Assembly: GCA_041906305.1 (NCBI GenBank)
Contig: JAYRJL010000002.1
Span: 777,582 to 841,581, forward strand
Origin: SHVZ01 sp041906305
GTDB lineage: Bacteria > Pseudomonadota > Alphaproteobacteria > SHVZ01
DNA length: 64,000 nucleotides
Reading direction: 5' to 3'
This document shows positions 8,939-17,391 of the stretch, piece after piece; the stretch's first letter is position 1, and each line of letters starts with the position of its first letter. The position numbers and the translations under genes are program-made. The notes beneath the pieces were generated by a model. It saw only the letters and a program-made list of their open reading frames with translations, searched no databases and was not told where the DNA came from.

Positions 8939-10111
8939 ATGTTCTACGAACTGGCCGCCCCGACCTGGGGCGATGAGGAGCTCAAGGCCATCCAGAAGGT
9001 GGTCGACTCCGGCATGTTCACGATGGGCAAGAACGTGCGCGAGTTCGAGGAGGCCTTCGCCAGGTACTTCGGCCAGAAGTACGCGGTGATGGTGAACTCG
9101 GGCTCGTCGGCGAACCTGGTCGCCATCGCCTCGCTCTTCTACAAGAAGAAGAATCCGCTCCAGCGCGGCGACGAGGCGATCGTGCCGGCGATCTCGTGGG
9201 CGACCACGTATCACCCGCTGCACCAGTACGGTCTCAAGCTCCGCTTCGTCGACGTCGACGTGAACACGCTGAACCTCGATGAGAAGCAGCTCGAGAAGGC
9301 GCTGACGCCGAAGACCAAGCTGCTGGTCGCGGTCTCCATCCTCGGCAACCCGGCGGCGCTCGACGTCATGCGCCGCTTCTGCGACAAGCACGGCCTCTAC
9401 TTCTTCGAGGACAACTGCGAGTCGATGGACGCGGAGCTCGCCGGCCGGAAAGCCGGCACCTTCGGCGATCTCAACTCATGGTCCACGTTCTTCTCGCACC
9501 ACATCTCGACCATGGAAGGCGGGATGGTGACGACGGATGACGAGGAGCTGTTCCACCTGCTGCGCGCCATGCGCAACCACGGCTGGACCCGCGACGTGCC
9601 GCAGCCGACGACGATCTTCGAAGGCAAGAGCACCGACTTCTACGAGGCCTATCGCTTCATCCTGCCGGGCTACAACGTGCGCCCGATCGAGATGAGCGGC
9701 GCCATCGGCGTCGAGCAGCTGAAGAAGCTGCCGAAGTTCACCGAGGAGCGGCGCAAGAACTGGGCCCTGTTCCAGAAGCTGTTCAAGGACGACGACCGCT
9801 TCATCATCCAGAAGGAGAACGGCAAGTCGTCTGCCTTCTCGTTCACGATGATCCTGAATCCGAAGTACCACATCGCCCGCGAGCGCGCGATGAAGGCGCT
9901 GAAGGATGCCGACATCGGTTATCGCATCATCACCGGCGGCAACTTCCTCCGCCACGACGTGATCAAGTACTACGACTACGAGGTCGTCGGCGGCGCCACG
10001 CCCAACGCGGACATGGCGCACGACTTCGGCTTCTTCGTCGGCAACCACCCCTTCGACCTGACCCCGCAGATCACCAAGCTGCGCGAGGTCCTGGATCGCG
10101 CCTGCAATTGA
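8939..10111 (+). CDS. colD: ColD-like GDP-4-keto-6-deoxymannose 3-dehydratase (DegT family)
   Basis: 390 residues of the DegT/DnrJ/EryC1 fold. The usual Schiff-base Lys is replaced by His: the segment SHHISTMEGG puts His187 where aminotransferases carry Lys. This substitution marks the PMP-dependent 3-dehydratases ColD, RfbH and E1, which remove the sugar C3 hydroxyl. The FeS-cluster cysteines of RfbH/E1 after NHG are absent (NHGWTRDVP), and segments such as MFTMG, SWATTYHPLHQYGL and LPGYNVRPIEMSGAIGVEQLKKL match my recollection of ColD. ColD acts on GDP-4-keto-6-deoxy-D-mannose on the way to colitose; here the substrate could be that or a GDP-heptose analogue. The gene starts three bases after the E1 beta stop. 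Confidence 0.8.
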   Translation: MFYELAAPTWGDEELKAIQKVVDSGMFTMGKNVREFEEAFARYFGQKYAVMVNSGSSANLVAIASLFYKKKNPLQRGDEAIVPAISWATTYHPLHQYGLKLRFVDVDVNTLNLDEKQLEKALTPKTKLLVAVSILGNPAALDVMRRFCDKHGLYFFEDNCESMDAELAGRKAGTFGDLNSWSTFFSHHISTMEGGMVTTDDEELFHLLRAMRNHGWTRDVPQPTTIFEGKSTDFYEAYRFILPGYNVRPIEMSGAIGVEQLKKLPKFTEERRKNWALFQKLFKDDDRFIIQKENGKSSAFSFTMILNPKYHIARERAMKALKDADIGYRIITGGNFLRHDVIKYYDYEVVGGATPNADMAHDFGFFVGNHPFDLTPQITKLREVLDRACN

Positions 10112-10158
10112 GGTAACGCCGCTTCCACCCGGAAGACCGGCTTGGTCGGGACAGAAAC

Positions 10159-11103
10159 ATGGCTGAAAAACTCAACATCCTGATCACCGGCGGCGCCGGC
10201 TATCTGGGGTCGACGCTGGCCCCTGCCCTGCTGGCCGACGGCCACAAGGTCACGGTGCTCGACAACTTCCTGTTCAACCAGGCGCCGCTCAACCACATCG
10301 TCGCCGACCCGAACTTCACGCCGGTCCGCGGCGACGCCCGCGACGAGGCGGCGCTCAAACCGCACGTCAAGAGCGCCGACGTCGTCATCCCGCTGGCGGC
10401 CATGGTCGGCGCCCCGCTCTGCGACCGCGACAAGACCGCCGCGGTCACCGTCAACCGCGACGCGGTCGAGACGCTCTGCAAGCTGCTGTCGAAGACCCAG
10501 CGCCTGCTGATGCCGATCACCAATTCCGGCTACGGCATCGGACAGCCGGGCAAGCCGGTGACCGAGAAGGACTCGCTCAATCCGCTCTCGCTCTACGGCC
10601 GCACCAAGGTCGAGGCCGAGCAGATCGCGCTCGAGCGCGACAACTCGATCAGCTTCCGGCTGGCGACCGTCTTCGGCATGTCGCCGCGCATGCGACTCGA
10701 CCTCCTGGTCAACGATTTCGTCTACCGCGCCGTCAACGACCGCGCGGTCGTGCTGTTCGAGCCGCACTTCAAGCGCAACTACGTCCATGTCCGCGACGTC
10801 GCCCGCGCCTTCCAGCACGGCATCGGCAAGTTCGAGGAGATGAAAGGTCAGGCCTACAACGTCGGCCTCTCGGACGCGAACCTGTCGAAGTGGGAGCTCT
10901 GCGAGCGCATCCAGAAGCACCTGCCGAAGTTCGTCTTCATGGAAGCGCCGATCGGCGAGGACCCGGACAAGCGCGACTACATCGTGTCGAATGCCAAGAT
11001 CGAGGGAACGGGCTTCCAGCCGAAATATTCCCTCGACGACGGCATCAAGGAGCTCATCAAGGGCTACACGATGATCCGCAACTCGGTCTATTCGAACGTC
11101 TGA
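10159..11103 (+). CDS. NAD(P)-dependent sugar epimerase/reductase (extended SDR)
   Basis: 314 residues. A Rossmann motif GGAGYLG (11-17) and catalytic Y146-x3-K150 (SLYGRTK) define an extended SDR acting on a nucleotide sugar. The strand-5 segment reads TNSGYGIG and lacks the Asp-Glu pair of 4,6-dehydratases, so it is more likely a 4-ketoreductase or epimerase than the missing Gmd/DmhA-type enzyme. In this operon it could reduce the 4-keto or branched-chain keto group made by its neighbours (inference). It follows ColD after 47 bases and overlaps the next gene as TGATG. Confidence 0.85.
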   Translation: MAEKLNILITGGAGYLGSTLAPALLADGHKVTVLDNFLFNQAPLNHIVADPNFTPVRGDARDEAALKPHVKSADVVIPLAAMVGAPLCDRDKTAAVTVNRDAVETLCKLLSKTQRLLMPITNSGYGIGQPGKPVTEKDSLNPLSLYGRTKVEAEQIALERDNSISFRLATVFGMSPRMRLDLLVNDFVYRAVNDRAVVLFEPHFKRNYVHVRDVARAFQHGIGKFEEMKGQAYNVGLSDANLSKWELCERIQKHLPKFVFMEAPIGEDPDKRDYIVSNAKIEGTGFQPKYSLDDGIKELIKGYTMIRNSVYSNV

Positions 11104-12047
11104 TGCCTGATTTCCCGCTCGCCGGCCGCCGCGTCTGGGTCGCCGGCCATCGCGGGATGGTCGGCCAGGCGCTCGTCCGCCGCCTCGGCTCCTCGTCCGA
11201 GGTGCTCACCGTCGACCGCAAAGCGCTCGATCTTCGCCGCCAGTCCGACGTCGAGGACTGGATCGCCGAGAGCAAGCCCGAGGCTGTCTTCATCGCCGCG
11301 GCCGTGGTCGGCGGCATCCTCGCCAACGACTCCCGCCCAGCCGAGTTCATCTACGACAACCTGGCGATCGAGGCGAACATCATCCATGCCGCGGCAAAGC
11401 TCGGCGTGGCCAAGCTGATGTTCTTAGGATCGTCCTGTGTCTATCCCAAGCTCTGCCCGCAGCCGATGAAGGAGGAGCATCTCCTCACCGGCCCGCTGGA
11501 GCCGACCAACGAGTGGTACGCGGTCGCCAAGATCGCCGGCATCAAGCTCGCCCAGGCCTATCGCCGCCAGCACGGCAAGGATTTCGTCTCGGTGATCCCG
11601 ACCGGCCTCTACGGGCCGGGCGACACCTTCGATCCGGCGGTCAGCCACGTCATCCCGGCCTTGATCCGGAAGATCGAGGCGGCGAAGACAGCCGGCGGCC
11701 CGGTCGAGATCTGGGGCACCGGCTCCCCGCGTCGCGAATTCCTCTATGTCGACGACTGCGCTGATGCGCTGGTGTTCCTGATGGAGCGCTACAGCGAGGA
11801 GCGCATCATCAACATCGGCCAGGGCGAGGAGATCTCCATCGCCGATCTGGCGAAGCGCATCGCCGCCATCGCCGGATACCAGGGCGGATTCAAGTTCCTC
11901 ACCGACCGACCGGACGGCATGCCGCTGAAGAGCATCGAAGGTTCGCGCCTTGCAGCGATGGGTTGGCAGCCGAAGACGGCGCTCGATCGGGGACTCGCCA
12001 ACACGATCGAGGCGTTCCGCTCGGGCCACCGCCGCGATGAGCACTGA
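11103..12047 (+). CDS. fcl: GDP-L-fucose synthase-like epimerase/reductase
   Basis: 314 residues, closely matching E. coli Fcl/WcaG: GHRGMVG (15-21), GSSCVYPKL with Cys112 at the Fcl Cys109 position, Y139AVAK143, and SHVIPALIRK whose His (~182) matches Fcl His179. Retention of both Cys and His means C5 (or C3/C5) epimerization plus 4-keto reduction is possible. In colitose synthesis ColC plays this part, and in Campylobacter capsule clusters an Fcl homologue acts on GDP-heptose derivatives; the sequence alone does not choose between them. Its ATG overlaps the upstream TGA; a longer in-frame extension upstream lies inside the previous gene and was rejected. Confidence 0.85.
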   Translation: MPDFPLAGRRVWVAGHRGMVGQALVRRLGSSSEVLTVDRKALDLRRQSDVEDWIAESKPEAVFIAAAVVGGILANDSRPAEFIYDNLAIEANIIHAAAKLGVAKLMFLGSSCVYPKLCPQPMKEEHLLTGPLEPTNEWYAVAKIAGIKLAQAYRRQHGKDFVSVIPTGLYGPGDTFDPAVSHVIPALIRKIEAAKTAGGPVEIWGTGSPRREFLYVDDCADALVFLMERYSEERIINIGQGEEISIADLAKRIAAIAGYQGGFKFLTDRPDGMPLKSIEGSRLAAMGWQPKTALDRGLANTIEAFRSGHRRDEH

Positions 12048-12053
12048 CCTGAC

Positions 12054-12839
12054 GTGCCCGTCCCCTACAACGCTCGCGTTCCGACCACGCGAAGCGCGCC
12101 GGGACGTATCAGGGATCCCGAGGTGACCGACCTTTCCGGCATCGATGTCGCGGTGATCGCCGGCGGACTCGGCACGCGGATCTCGGGCGTGCTAGGCGAT
12201 ACGCCGAAAGTTCTGGCGCCGGTCAACGGCCGGCCTTTCCTGGCGATCCTGCTGGAGCGCCTGTCGAGCGCCCGGAAGGTCGTTCTCTGCCTCGGCCACC
12301 TCGCCGACAAGGTCACGGCCTGGCTCGCGGCCAATCCCTCCCCGGTCCCGGTCGAGACCGTGATCGAGCCGGAGCCCCTCGGCACTGCGGGTGCGATCCG
12401 CTTCGCCCTGCCGAAGCTCGCCTCCGAGCATGTGCTGATCATGAACGGCGACAGCGTGGTCGAGACCGACCTCGGTAGCTTCGTCGCCGATCACCTGCGT
12501 TCGGGAGCCGTCGGCTCCCTGCTGGCAGTCGAGGTTCCGGACGGCTCGCGCTTCGGCCGGGTCGAGATCGGCCCCGGCGGCCGGCTCACCCGCTTCGTCG
12601 AGAAGGATCCGAACGCCACAGGAACCGCCTGGATCAACGGCGGCATCTACGCCTTCACCCAGCCGCTGCTGGCGCGTCTCGCCGCCTCCGAGGGCCCTTC
12701 GCTCGAAAGGGATTTCCTCGGCCTCCTGCCGGAGGCTACGCTGCACGTGGCCAAGCGGCAGGCGCGGTTCATCGACATCGGCACGCCGACCTCGCTCTCC
12801 GAGGCCCCCGCCTTCTTCAAGGACGATCGCAAGGCATGA
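12054..12839 (+). CDS. hddC: HddC-like sugar-1-phosphate guanylyltransferase
   Basis: 261 residues of the nucleotidyltransferase fold: VIAGGLGTRISGVLGDTPKV is the nucleotide-binding signature and MNGDSV carries the metal-binding Asp. Its length and the PKVLAPVNGRPFL segment resemble HddC, which makes GDP-D-glycero-alpha-D-manno-heptose. Pairing with the next gene (HddA-like) supports that. Start choice is open: GTG at 12054 gives a 23-residue basic leader, whereas GTG at 12123 would start at the conserved core. It overlaps the kinase gene by four bases (ATGA). Confidence 0.75.
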   Translation: MPVPYNARVPTTRSAPGRIRDPEVTDLSGIDVAVIAGGLGTRISGVLGDTPKVLAPVNGRPFLAILLERLSSARKVVLCLGHLADKVTAWLAANPSPVPVETVIEPEPLGTAGAIRFALPKLASEHVLIMNGDSVVETDLGSFVADHLRSGAVGSLLAVEVPDGSRFGRVEIGPGGRLTRFVEKDPNATGTAWINGGIYAFTQPLLARLAASEGPSLERDFLGLLPEATLHVAKRQARFIDIGTPTSLSEAPAFFKDDRKA

Positions 12840-13840
12840 TCATCAGCCGCACCCCCTACCGGCTCTCCCTGTTCGGTGGCGGCACCGACTATCCCGGCTG
12901 GTACCTGAAGCACGGCGGTGCCGTCCTCGGCATGGCGATCAACAAGTACTGCTACATCACGGTGCGCGAGCTGCCGCCCTTCTTCGAGCACCGGCACCGG
13001 ATCGTCTATTCGCGCATCGAGCTGGTGAAGGAGATCGACCAGATCATCCACCCCGCCGTACGCGCGGTGCTGAAGGAGCATCCGGTCGAGCACGGCATCG
13101 AGATTCATCACGACGGCGATCTGCCGGCCCGGTCGGGCCTCGGATCCAGCTCCTCCTTCACCTGCGGCCTCTTGAACGCGCTGTTCGCCCTCAAGGGACA
13201 GATGTCGACCAAGAAGCGGCTCGCCGACGAGACGCTTCGCATCGAGCAGAAGGTCATCGCCGAGGCGGTCGGCAGCCAGGACCAGGTCTGGGCGGCCTAT
13301 GGCGGGCTCGGCCGCATCAACTTCCAGACCGACGGATCCTACGAGGTCGAGCCGGTCATCCTCGCCGACGGCCGGAAGAAGGAGCTGGAGGAGTCGATGA
13401 TCCTCTGCTTCACCGGCATCGCTCGCTTCTCGGTCGAGGTGGCGAAGGACAAGATCGCCAACCTCGAGAAGAAGGCGCAGCAGCTCCACGACATGCGCCA
13501 GATGGTCGACGAGGCCGAGGCGATCCTCCGCAGCCCGAAGCGCTCGATCAACGAGATCGGGCGCCTCCTGCACCAGAGCTGGATGCTGAAGCGTGAGCTC
13601 GCGGGCTCGGTCACGACCAGCGTGATCGACGAGATCTACGACGCGGCGATGGCGGCGGGCGCGCTCGGCGGCAAGGTGCTGGGCGCCGGCGGCGGCGGCT
13701 TCATGGCCTTCTTCGTCGAGCCCCACAAGCGCGCCGCCGTGCTGGAGGCGCTCAAGCACCTCTTCGTCGTCCCCTTCAAGATCGGCAGCCCCGGCAGCCG
13801 CGTCATCGTCTACGAACCGGGCGGCCAGATCGAGGAGTGA
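12836..13840 (+). CDS. hddA: HddA-like heptose 7-phosphate kinase (GHMP family)
   Basis: 334 residues of a GHMP kinase. N-terminal RTPYRLSLFGGGTDYPGWY, the ATP loop PARSGLGSSSSFTCGLLNAL and the C-terminal GAGGGGFMAFF are the three family motifs. HddA phosphorylates D-glycero-D-manno-heptose 7-phosphate at C1; GmhA and GmhB, needed for the same route, are not in the window. Fucokinase and other sugar kinases of this family are alternatives, though the HddC-like neighbour argues for the heptose role. It is the last gene of the sugar operon; the dioxygenase starts five bases after its stop. Confidence 0.8.
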   Translation: MIISRTPYRLSLFGGGTDYPGWYLKHGGAVLGMAINKYCYITVRELPPFFEHRHRIVYSRIELVKEIDQIIHPAVRAVLKEHPVEHGIEIHHDGDLPARSGLGSSSSFTCGLLNALFALKGQMSTKKRLADETLRIEQKVIAEAVGSQDQVWAAYGGLGRINFQTDGSYEVEPVILADGRKKELEESMILCFTGIARFSVEVAKDKIANLEKKAQQLHDMRQMVDEAEAILRSPKRSINEIGRLLHQSWMLKRELAGSVTTSVIDEIYDAAMAAGALGGKVLGAGGGGFMAFFVEPHKRAAVLEALKHLFVVPFKIGSPGSRVIVYEPGGQIEE

Positions 13841-13845
13841 CGTCG

Positions 13846-14715
13846 ATGGCGACCGCGGTCCGAAGGGAGCTCGCATTCCGTCCGCTCAATGGCGACTTCG
13901 GCGTCGAAGCGCTCGACATCGACATCTCCCGCCCGCTGGCACCGGCCGTCGCGGCGGCGCTGCGCCAGGCCTTCGACCAGCATCGCGTCCTGGTGATCCG
14001 CGGGCAGAGCCTTTCGCCCGAAGCGCATATCGCGTTCAGCCGGAATTTCGGCGAGCTCGAGATCCATGTGCTGAACGAGTACCACAAGGCGGCGCATCCG
14101 GAGATCTTCGAGCTCTCCAACATCGGCCCGGACGGCAAGCCGAACGCGGTGCATCCCGATCGCGGCACGCTGTTCTGGCATACCGACGCCTCGTTCCAAG
14201 CGAAGCCGGCGCTGGCGACCATCCTCTATGCCGAGCAGGTGCCGTCGAACGGCGGACACACGATGTTCGCCGATATGATCGGCGCCTACGAGGCGCTCGG
14301 GCGCGCCGAGCAGCAGCGCTACCTGGGCCTTCGGGTCCGCCACGACCTGCACATATCGCGGCGCAAGGCCGGGTATCCCGGCATGACCGAGGCACAGCGT
14401 CGCCAGGCGCCGCCGGTAACGCATCCGCTGGTGCGGCTGCACGAGCCGACGGGACGCAAGGCGATCTATCTCGGCAGCCACGGCCAGGAGTTCCTAGACA
14501 TGGACGAGGTCGAGAGCCGTGGGCTCATGGAGCGGGTGATGAACCATTGCACCGAGCCGCGGTTCATCTACGAGCATGTCTGGAAGGCCGGCGACCTCGT
14601 GATGTGGGACAACCGCGCCACCGTGCATCGCGGCACCGAATACGACACCGCGCTCGAGCCGCGCGTCGTCCGCCGCACCGTGATCAAGGGCACTCAACCG
14701 GTCGCAGCAACATGA
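13846..14715 (+). CDS. TauD/TfdA-family Fe(II)/2-oxoglutarate dioxygenase
   Basis: 289 residues. The iron triad is visible as H112-T-D114 (FWHTDASF) and distal His261 (TVHRGTEYD), followed by Arg residues for 2-oxoglutarate. The ATG at 13846 is preferred because GAGGAG lies eight bases upstream; a GTG three codons earlier is possible. Such enzymes hydroxylate taurine, aryloxyacetates or other small acids; the substrate cannot be told. It is close behind the sugar operon and could be co-transcribed, but the family has no general link to nucleotide sugars. Confidence 0.85.
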   Translation: MATAVRRELAFRPLNGDFGVEALDIDISRPLAPAVAAALRQAFDQHRVLVIRGQSLSPEAHIAFSRNFGELEIHVLNEYHKAAHPEIFELSNIGPDGKPNAVHPDRGTLFWHTDASFQAKPALATILYAEQVPSNGGHTMFADMIGAYEALGRAEQQRYLGLRVRHDLHISRRKAGYPGMTEAQRRQAPPVTHPLVRLHEPTGRKAIYLGSHGQEFLDMDEVESRGLMERVMNHCTEPRFIYEHVWKAGDLVMWDNRATVHRGTEYDTALEPRVVRRTVIKGTQPVAAT

Positions 14716-15068
14716 ACATTTTTCTCCTCGCTCTCGTCATCGCTCTCCTCTCCTCGCCCGCGTCGGCGCAGCCGTTGCCGTTCGAAGGCCGCTGGGCCCA
14801 ACAGGCCGCGTGGTGCGACCCAGCGGCGCGACCAGCCGATGGGCTGCCGCCGATCGTGCTGACTCGCCGGAAGCTGGATGCCGGCATGATGACCTGCGAC
14901 TTCACCTCGGTGAAGCCGGGCGGTACCAGCTATCGCGTCGAGGCCAATTGCGTCGTCGCCGCGACCAAGGAACGCGGGCGCGAGTTCTTCGGCTTCAGCC
15001 GGGTCGAGGACGTGCTCCACTGGAGCTGGGGCGATCGAACCGTCACCTTCCAGCGCTGCCCCAAGTGA
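14712..15068 (+). CDS. Small exported protein of unknown function
   Basis: 118 residues starting at an ATG that overlaps the dioxygenase stop (ATGA). Residues 1-20 form a clear Sec signal peptide, with a hydrophobic LLALVIALLSS core and cleavage expected after ASA-Q. The mature ~100-residue part has four Cys (including WCDPAA, MTCDFTS, QRCPK) that could form two disulfides. I do not recognise the family. It probably folds in the periplasm. The longer open frame upstream is antisense-like readthrough of the dioxygenase gene. Confidence 0.7.
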   Translation: MNIFLLALVIALLSSPASAQPLPFEGRWAQQAAWCDPAARPADGLPPIVLTRRKLDAGMMTCDFTSVKPGGTSYRVEANCVVAATKERGREFFGFSRVEDVLHWSWGDRTVTFQRCPK

Positions 15069-15082
15069 CAAAGGATCTATCC

Positions 15083-15871
15083 ATGCCCGTGAGCTGGAAA
15101 AGCGTTCAGGACGTCATCGCCAAGGCAGAGACAGGCGGCATCAGGCTCGGCGTCGGCGCGATCTCGCCCTCCGGTGAGCGCTTCGCCCACAACGGCGACC
15201 GCCCCTTCGTCGCCGCCAGCACCGTCAAGATCGCGATCATGATCGAGATCTTCCGGCTGGTCGACGCGGGGAAGCTCTCGCTCGAAAAGCTGCACAAGAT
15301 GACCGCCGACGACAAGTCGAACGGCAGCGGCGTGCTATTGCATATGCACACCGGCGTCGAGGTCACGATCGGGGATCTCGTCTATCTGATGATGTCGATC
15401 AGCGACAATACCGCGACCAACATCCTGATCGACTACGCCGGGATGGACCAGGTCAATGGCGCCATGCGGAGTCTCGGCATGCCGAAGTCGGTGCTGGGCC
15501 GGAAGATGCGCGGGCGCCCCGTGCTGCCGGGAGAGAACGAGAACCTGGCGGTGCCGAGCGAGTACGCGAGCATGATCCAGGCGATCATGAACGGCACCGC
15601 CGCCTCGCCGTCGGCCTGTACCCAGATGGTCTCGGTGCTGGAGAAGCAGCAGAACAACCGACGGATCGCCCGCCATCTGCCGAGGGACAACACGCCGAGG
15701 TGGGGCACCAAGACCGGCAGCCTGCCGAACGTGATCAACGACGTCGGCTTCATCATGACGCCGAAGGGGCCGGCGATCGCCGCCGTCTTCGTCGAGAACT
15801 GCCCCGACCAGCTCGCGGGCGAGCAGATCATCGGCGACGTCGCCCGCGCGGTGCTGAGCGTCGCCGCCTGA
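15083..15871 (+). CDS. Class A beta-lactamase-fold serine hydrolase, no signal peptide
   Basis: 262 residues. The active-site set of serine beta-lactamases is present: S46-T-V-K49, S107-D-N109 and K210-T-G212. A clear Glu166-type ExxLN omega loop is not seen (GENENLAVPSE occupies that area), and the protein lacks a signal peptide. Both argue against a periplasmic resistance enzyme. A cytoplasmic esterase or peptidase of the Beta-lactamase2 type is more likely. It lies 14 bases after the exported-protein gene and ends 13 bases before the convergent DsrE gene. Confidence 0.8.
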   Translation: MPVSWKSVQDVIAKAETGGIRLGVGAISPSGERFAHNGDRPFVAASTVKIAIMIEIFRLVDAGKLSLEKLHKMTADDKSNGSGVLLHMHTGVEVTIGDLVYLMMSISDNTATNILIDYAGMDQVNGAMRSLGMPKSVLGRKMRGRPVLPGENENLAVPSEYASMIQAIMNGTAASPSACTQMVSVLEKQQNNRRIARHLPRDNTPRWGTKTGSLPNVINDVGFIMTPKGPAIAAVFVENCPDQLAGEQIIGDVARAVLSVAA

Positions 15872-15884
15872 CGATCGGGCCGCG

Positions 15885-16253
15885 TCAGAAGGACAGCGTC
15901 GCCGCGCCGTCCTTCATCTCGGCGAACATGGCGCTGGCGCCGACGATGACGACACCATCGAGCAGGTCCGCCTGATCGTAGCCTCGCGACTTCACGCAGG
16001 GCGGGCAGGCCCAGATCGTGCCGCCGCGCTTCTGGAACTCCTCGATCAGCTTGGAGAGGGACTCGAGCGGCGCCACCTGAGTCAGGCGCTGCCCACCCTT
16101 GCGGACCAGGTCGATCGCGGTCGAGGTGAGGAACACCGAGGCCTTGAGGCCCGCGGTCAGCGCGCCGTTGGCGATGGTGAAGGCGACCGAGGAGATTTCG
16201 GACTCGATCCCCTTGGTGAGAAGCACGACGACCTTGTCTGTTCCATTCTGCAT
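15885..16253 (-). CDS. DsrE/DsrF-like sulfur-relay family protein
   Basis: 122 residues with the DsrE fold: VVVLLTKGIESE at the N-terminus, then VFLTSTAIDLVRKG, and a Cys pair in ACPPCVKSRGY at the position of DsrE-type active cysteines. Members act in sulfur transfer or as peroxiredoxin-like small proteins. The ATG at 16253 begins the conserved first strand. It is divergent from the AraC regulator, which may control it (inference from position). Confidence 0.8.
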   Translation of the reverse strand: MQNGTDKVVVLLTKGIESEISSVAFTIANGALTAGLKASVFLTSTAIDLVRKGGQRLTQVAPLESLSKLIEEFQKRGGTIWACPPCVKSRGYDQADLLDGVVIVGASAMFAEMKDGAATLSF

Positions 16254-16305
16254 TGGGATGCTCGCCTGAGGTTGGTTTCGGTGCGCCAGGGAGATACCCG
16301 CGATC

Positions 16306-16310
16306 GGAGG
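16306..16310 (+). promoter_or_regulatory. Ribosome binding site fixing a TTG start
   Basis: GGAGG eight bases before TTG at 16319. It decides the start of the AraC-type regulator, whose first in-frame ATG would fall far inside the cupin-like domain. Confidence 0.6.
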
Positions 16311-16318
16311 AAGCGTCT

Positions 16319-17311
16319 TTGGCCGGACGCCTGGAAAAATTGATCGAAACGCCGGCGGGCGAGGATGTGCTGTCGGAAGTGCTCCGAACGGTCCGGCTCT
16401 CTGGCTCGCTGCAGTTCTGCGTCGTGAGCTCGGACGCCTGGCAAACCGATGACAAGCCGTCGATGGCCAAGAGCGCCGGCCGGAAGGCAAACGTCGTTCC
16501 CTTCCACATCGTGGCCGACGGCGCCTGCTGGATCGAGATCGAGGGCCGGCGGACGGAGCTGGGTGCCGGCGACGTCGTTGCCTTCCCGTTCGGTACCGGC
16601 CATGTGATCGGCGTCGGCAGCGGCGGCCAGCTGGTGCGGCCGACCGACGAGCTGCCGCCGAAGCCCTGGCGCGACATCCCGGTGCTCCGCTACGGCGACG
16701 CCAAGGCGAAGCTACGTCTCCTCTGCGGCTACCTCGCCTGCGATGCGATCAACTTCGGGCCGTTGAGGAGCGCGCTCCCGTCGCTCCTGCACGTGAAGAC
16801 CAGCGAGGCCGACGAATGGCTGAAGGCTACCGTTCGCCAGATGGTGGCCGAGGTCGATCGGCCCCGAAGCGGCGGCCGCTCGCTTCTGGAACGCCTGACC
16901 GAGATAACCTTCATCGAAGTCCTGCGCCACCGGATCGCCGAGGCGGCGCCCGGATCGACCGGATGGCTCGCGGCGCTGGCCGACAAGCAGCTCGGCCGCT
17001 GCCTCGCCCTGATACACGACGATCCGGCGCGCGGCTGGTCGGTGAACGCGCTGGCGGCCGCCGTCGGCGTCTCGCGTAGCGTGCTGACCGAGCGCTTCGA
17101 GACCGTGCTTTCAACCTCGCCGATGCGCTATGTCCGCGACTGGCGCCTCTACCTCGCCAGCGTCGCCCTCGGTACCTCGTCCAAGGCCATCGCCGCCATC
17201 GCCGAAGAGGCCGGATACGGCACCGAAGCCGCCTTCAGCCGCGCCTGCTCGCGCAACCACGGCATGCCGCCGCATGCCTGGCGCCAGGCCGCCGGGAAAA
17301 GCCGCGCCTGA
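16319..17311 (+). CDS. AraC-family transcriptional regulator with cupin sensor domain
   Basis: About 330 residues. The N-terminal half is an AraC-type cupin (VPFHIVADGACWIEIEG, then GDVVAFPFGTGHVI), and the C-terminal ~100 residues carry two helix-turn-helix units (SVNALAAAVGVSRSVLTERF and AIAAIAEEAGYGTEAAFSRAC). This layout is the Cupin_6/AraC group that often controls a divergent or adjacent redox gene. It is transcribed away from the DsrE gene, 65 bases between starts, which suggests local control. The ligand is unknown. Confidence 0.87.
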   Translation: MAGRLEKLIETPAGEDVLSEVLRTVRLSGSLQFCVVSSDAWQTDDKPSMAKSAGRKANVVPFHIVADGACWIEIEGRRTELGAGDVVAFPFGTGHVIGVGSGGQLVRPTDELPPKPWRDIPVLRYGDAKAKLRLLCGYLACDAINFGPLRSALPSLLHVKTSEADEWLKATVRQMVAEVDRPRSGGRSLLERLTEITFIEVLRHRIAEAAPGSTGWLAALADKQLGRCLALIHDDPARGWSVNALAAAVGVSRSVLTERFETVLSTSPMRYVRDWRLYLASVALGTSSKAIAAIAEEAGYGTEAAFSRACSRNHGMPPHAWRQAAGKSRA

Positions 17312-17391
17312 GGAAGGGCTTAGCGGGCGCTTGCCCCCGCCTCCCGCCCCGGCTACGAGAAGGCTTCCAGCCGCCCCAACCGGACCCCCGA

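Noticed and set aside
8939..10111. Sugar aminotransferase (usual DegT family call)
   Set aside because: The Schiff-base Lys needed for transamination is replaced by His187, as in C3-dehydratases.
15083..15871. Antibiotic-resistance beta-lactamase
   Set aside because: No signal peptide, no clear Glu166 loop and no resistance-gene context.
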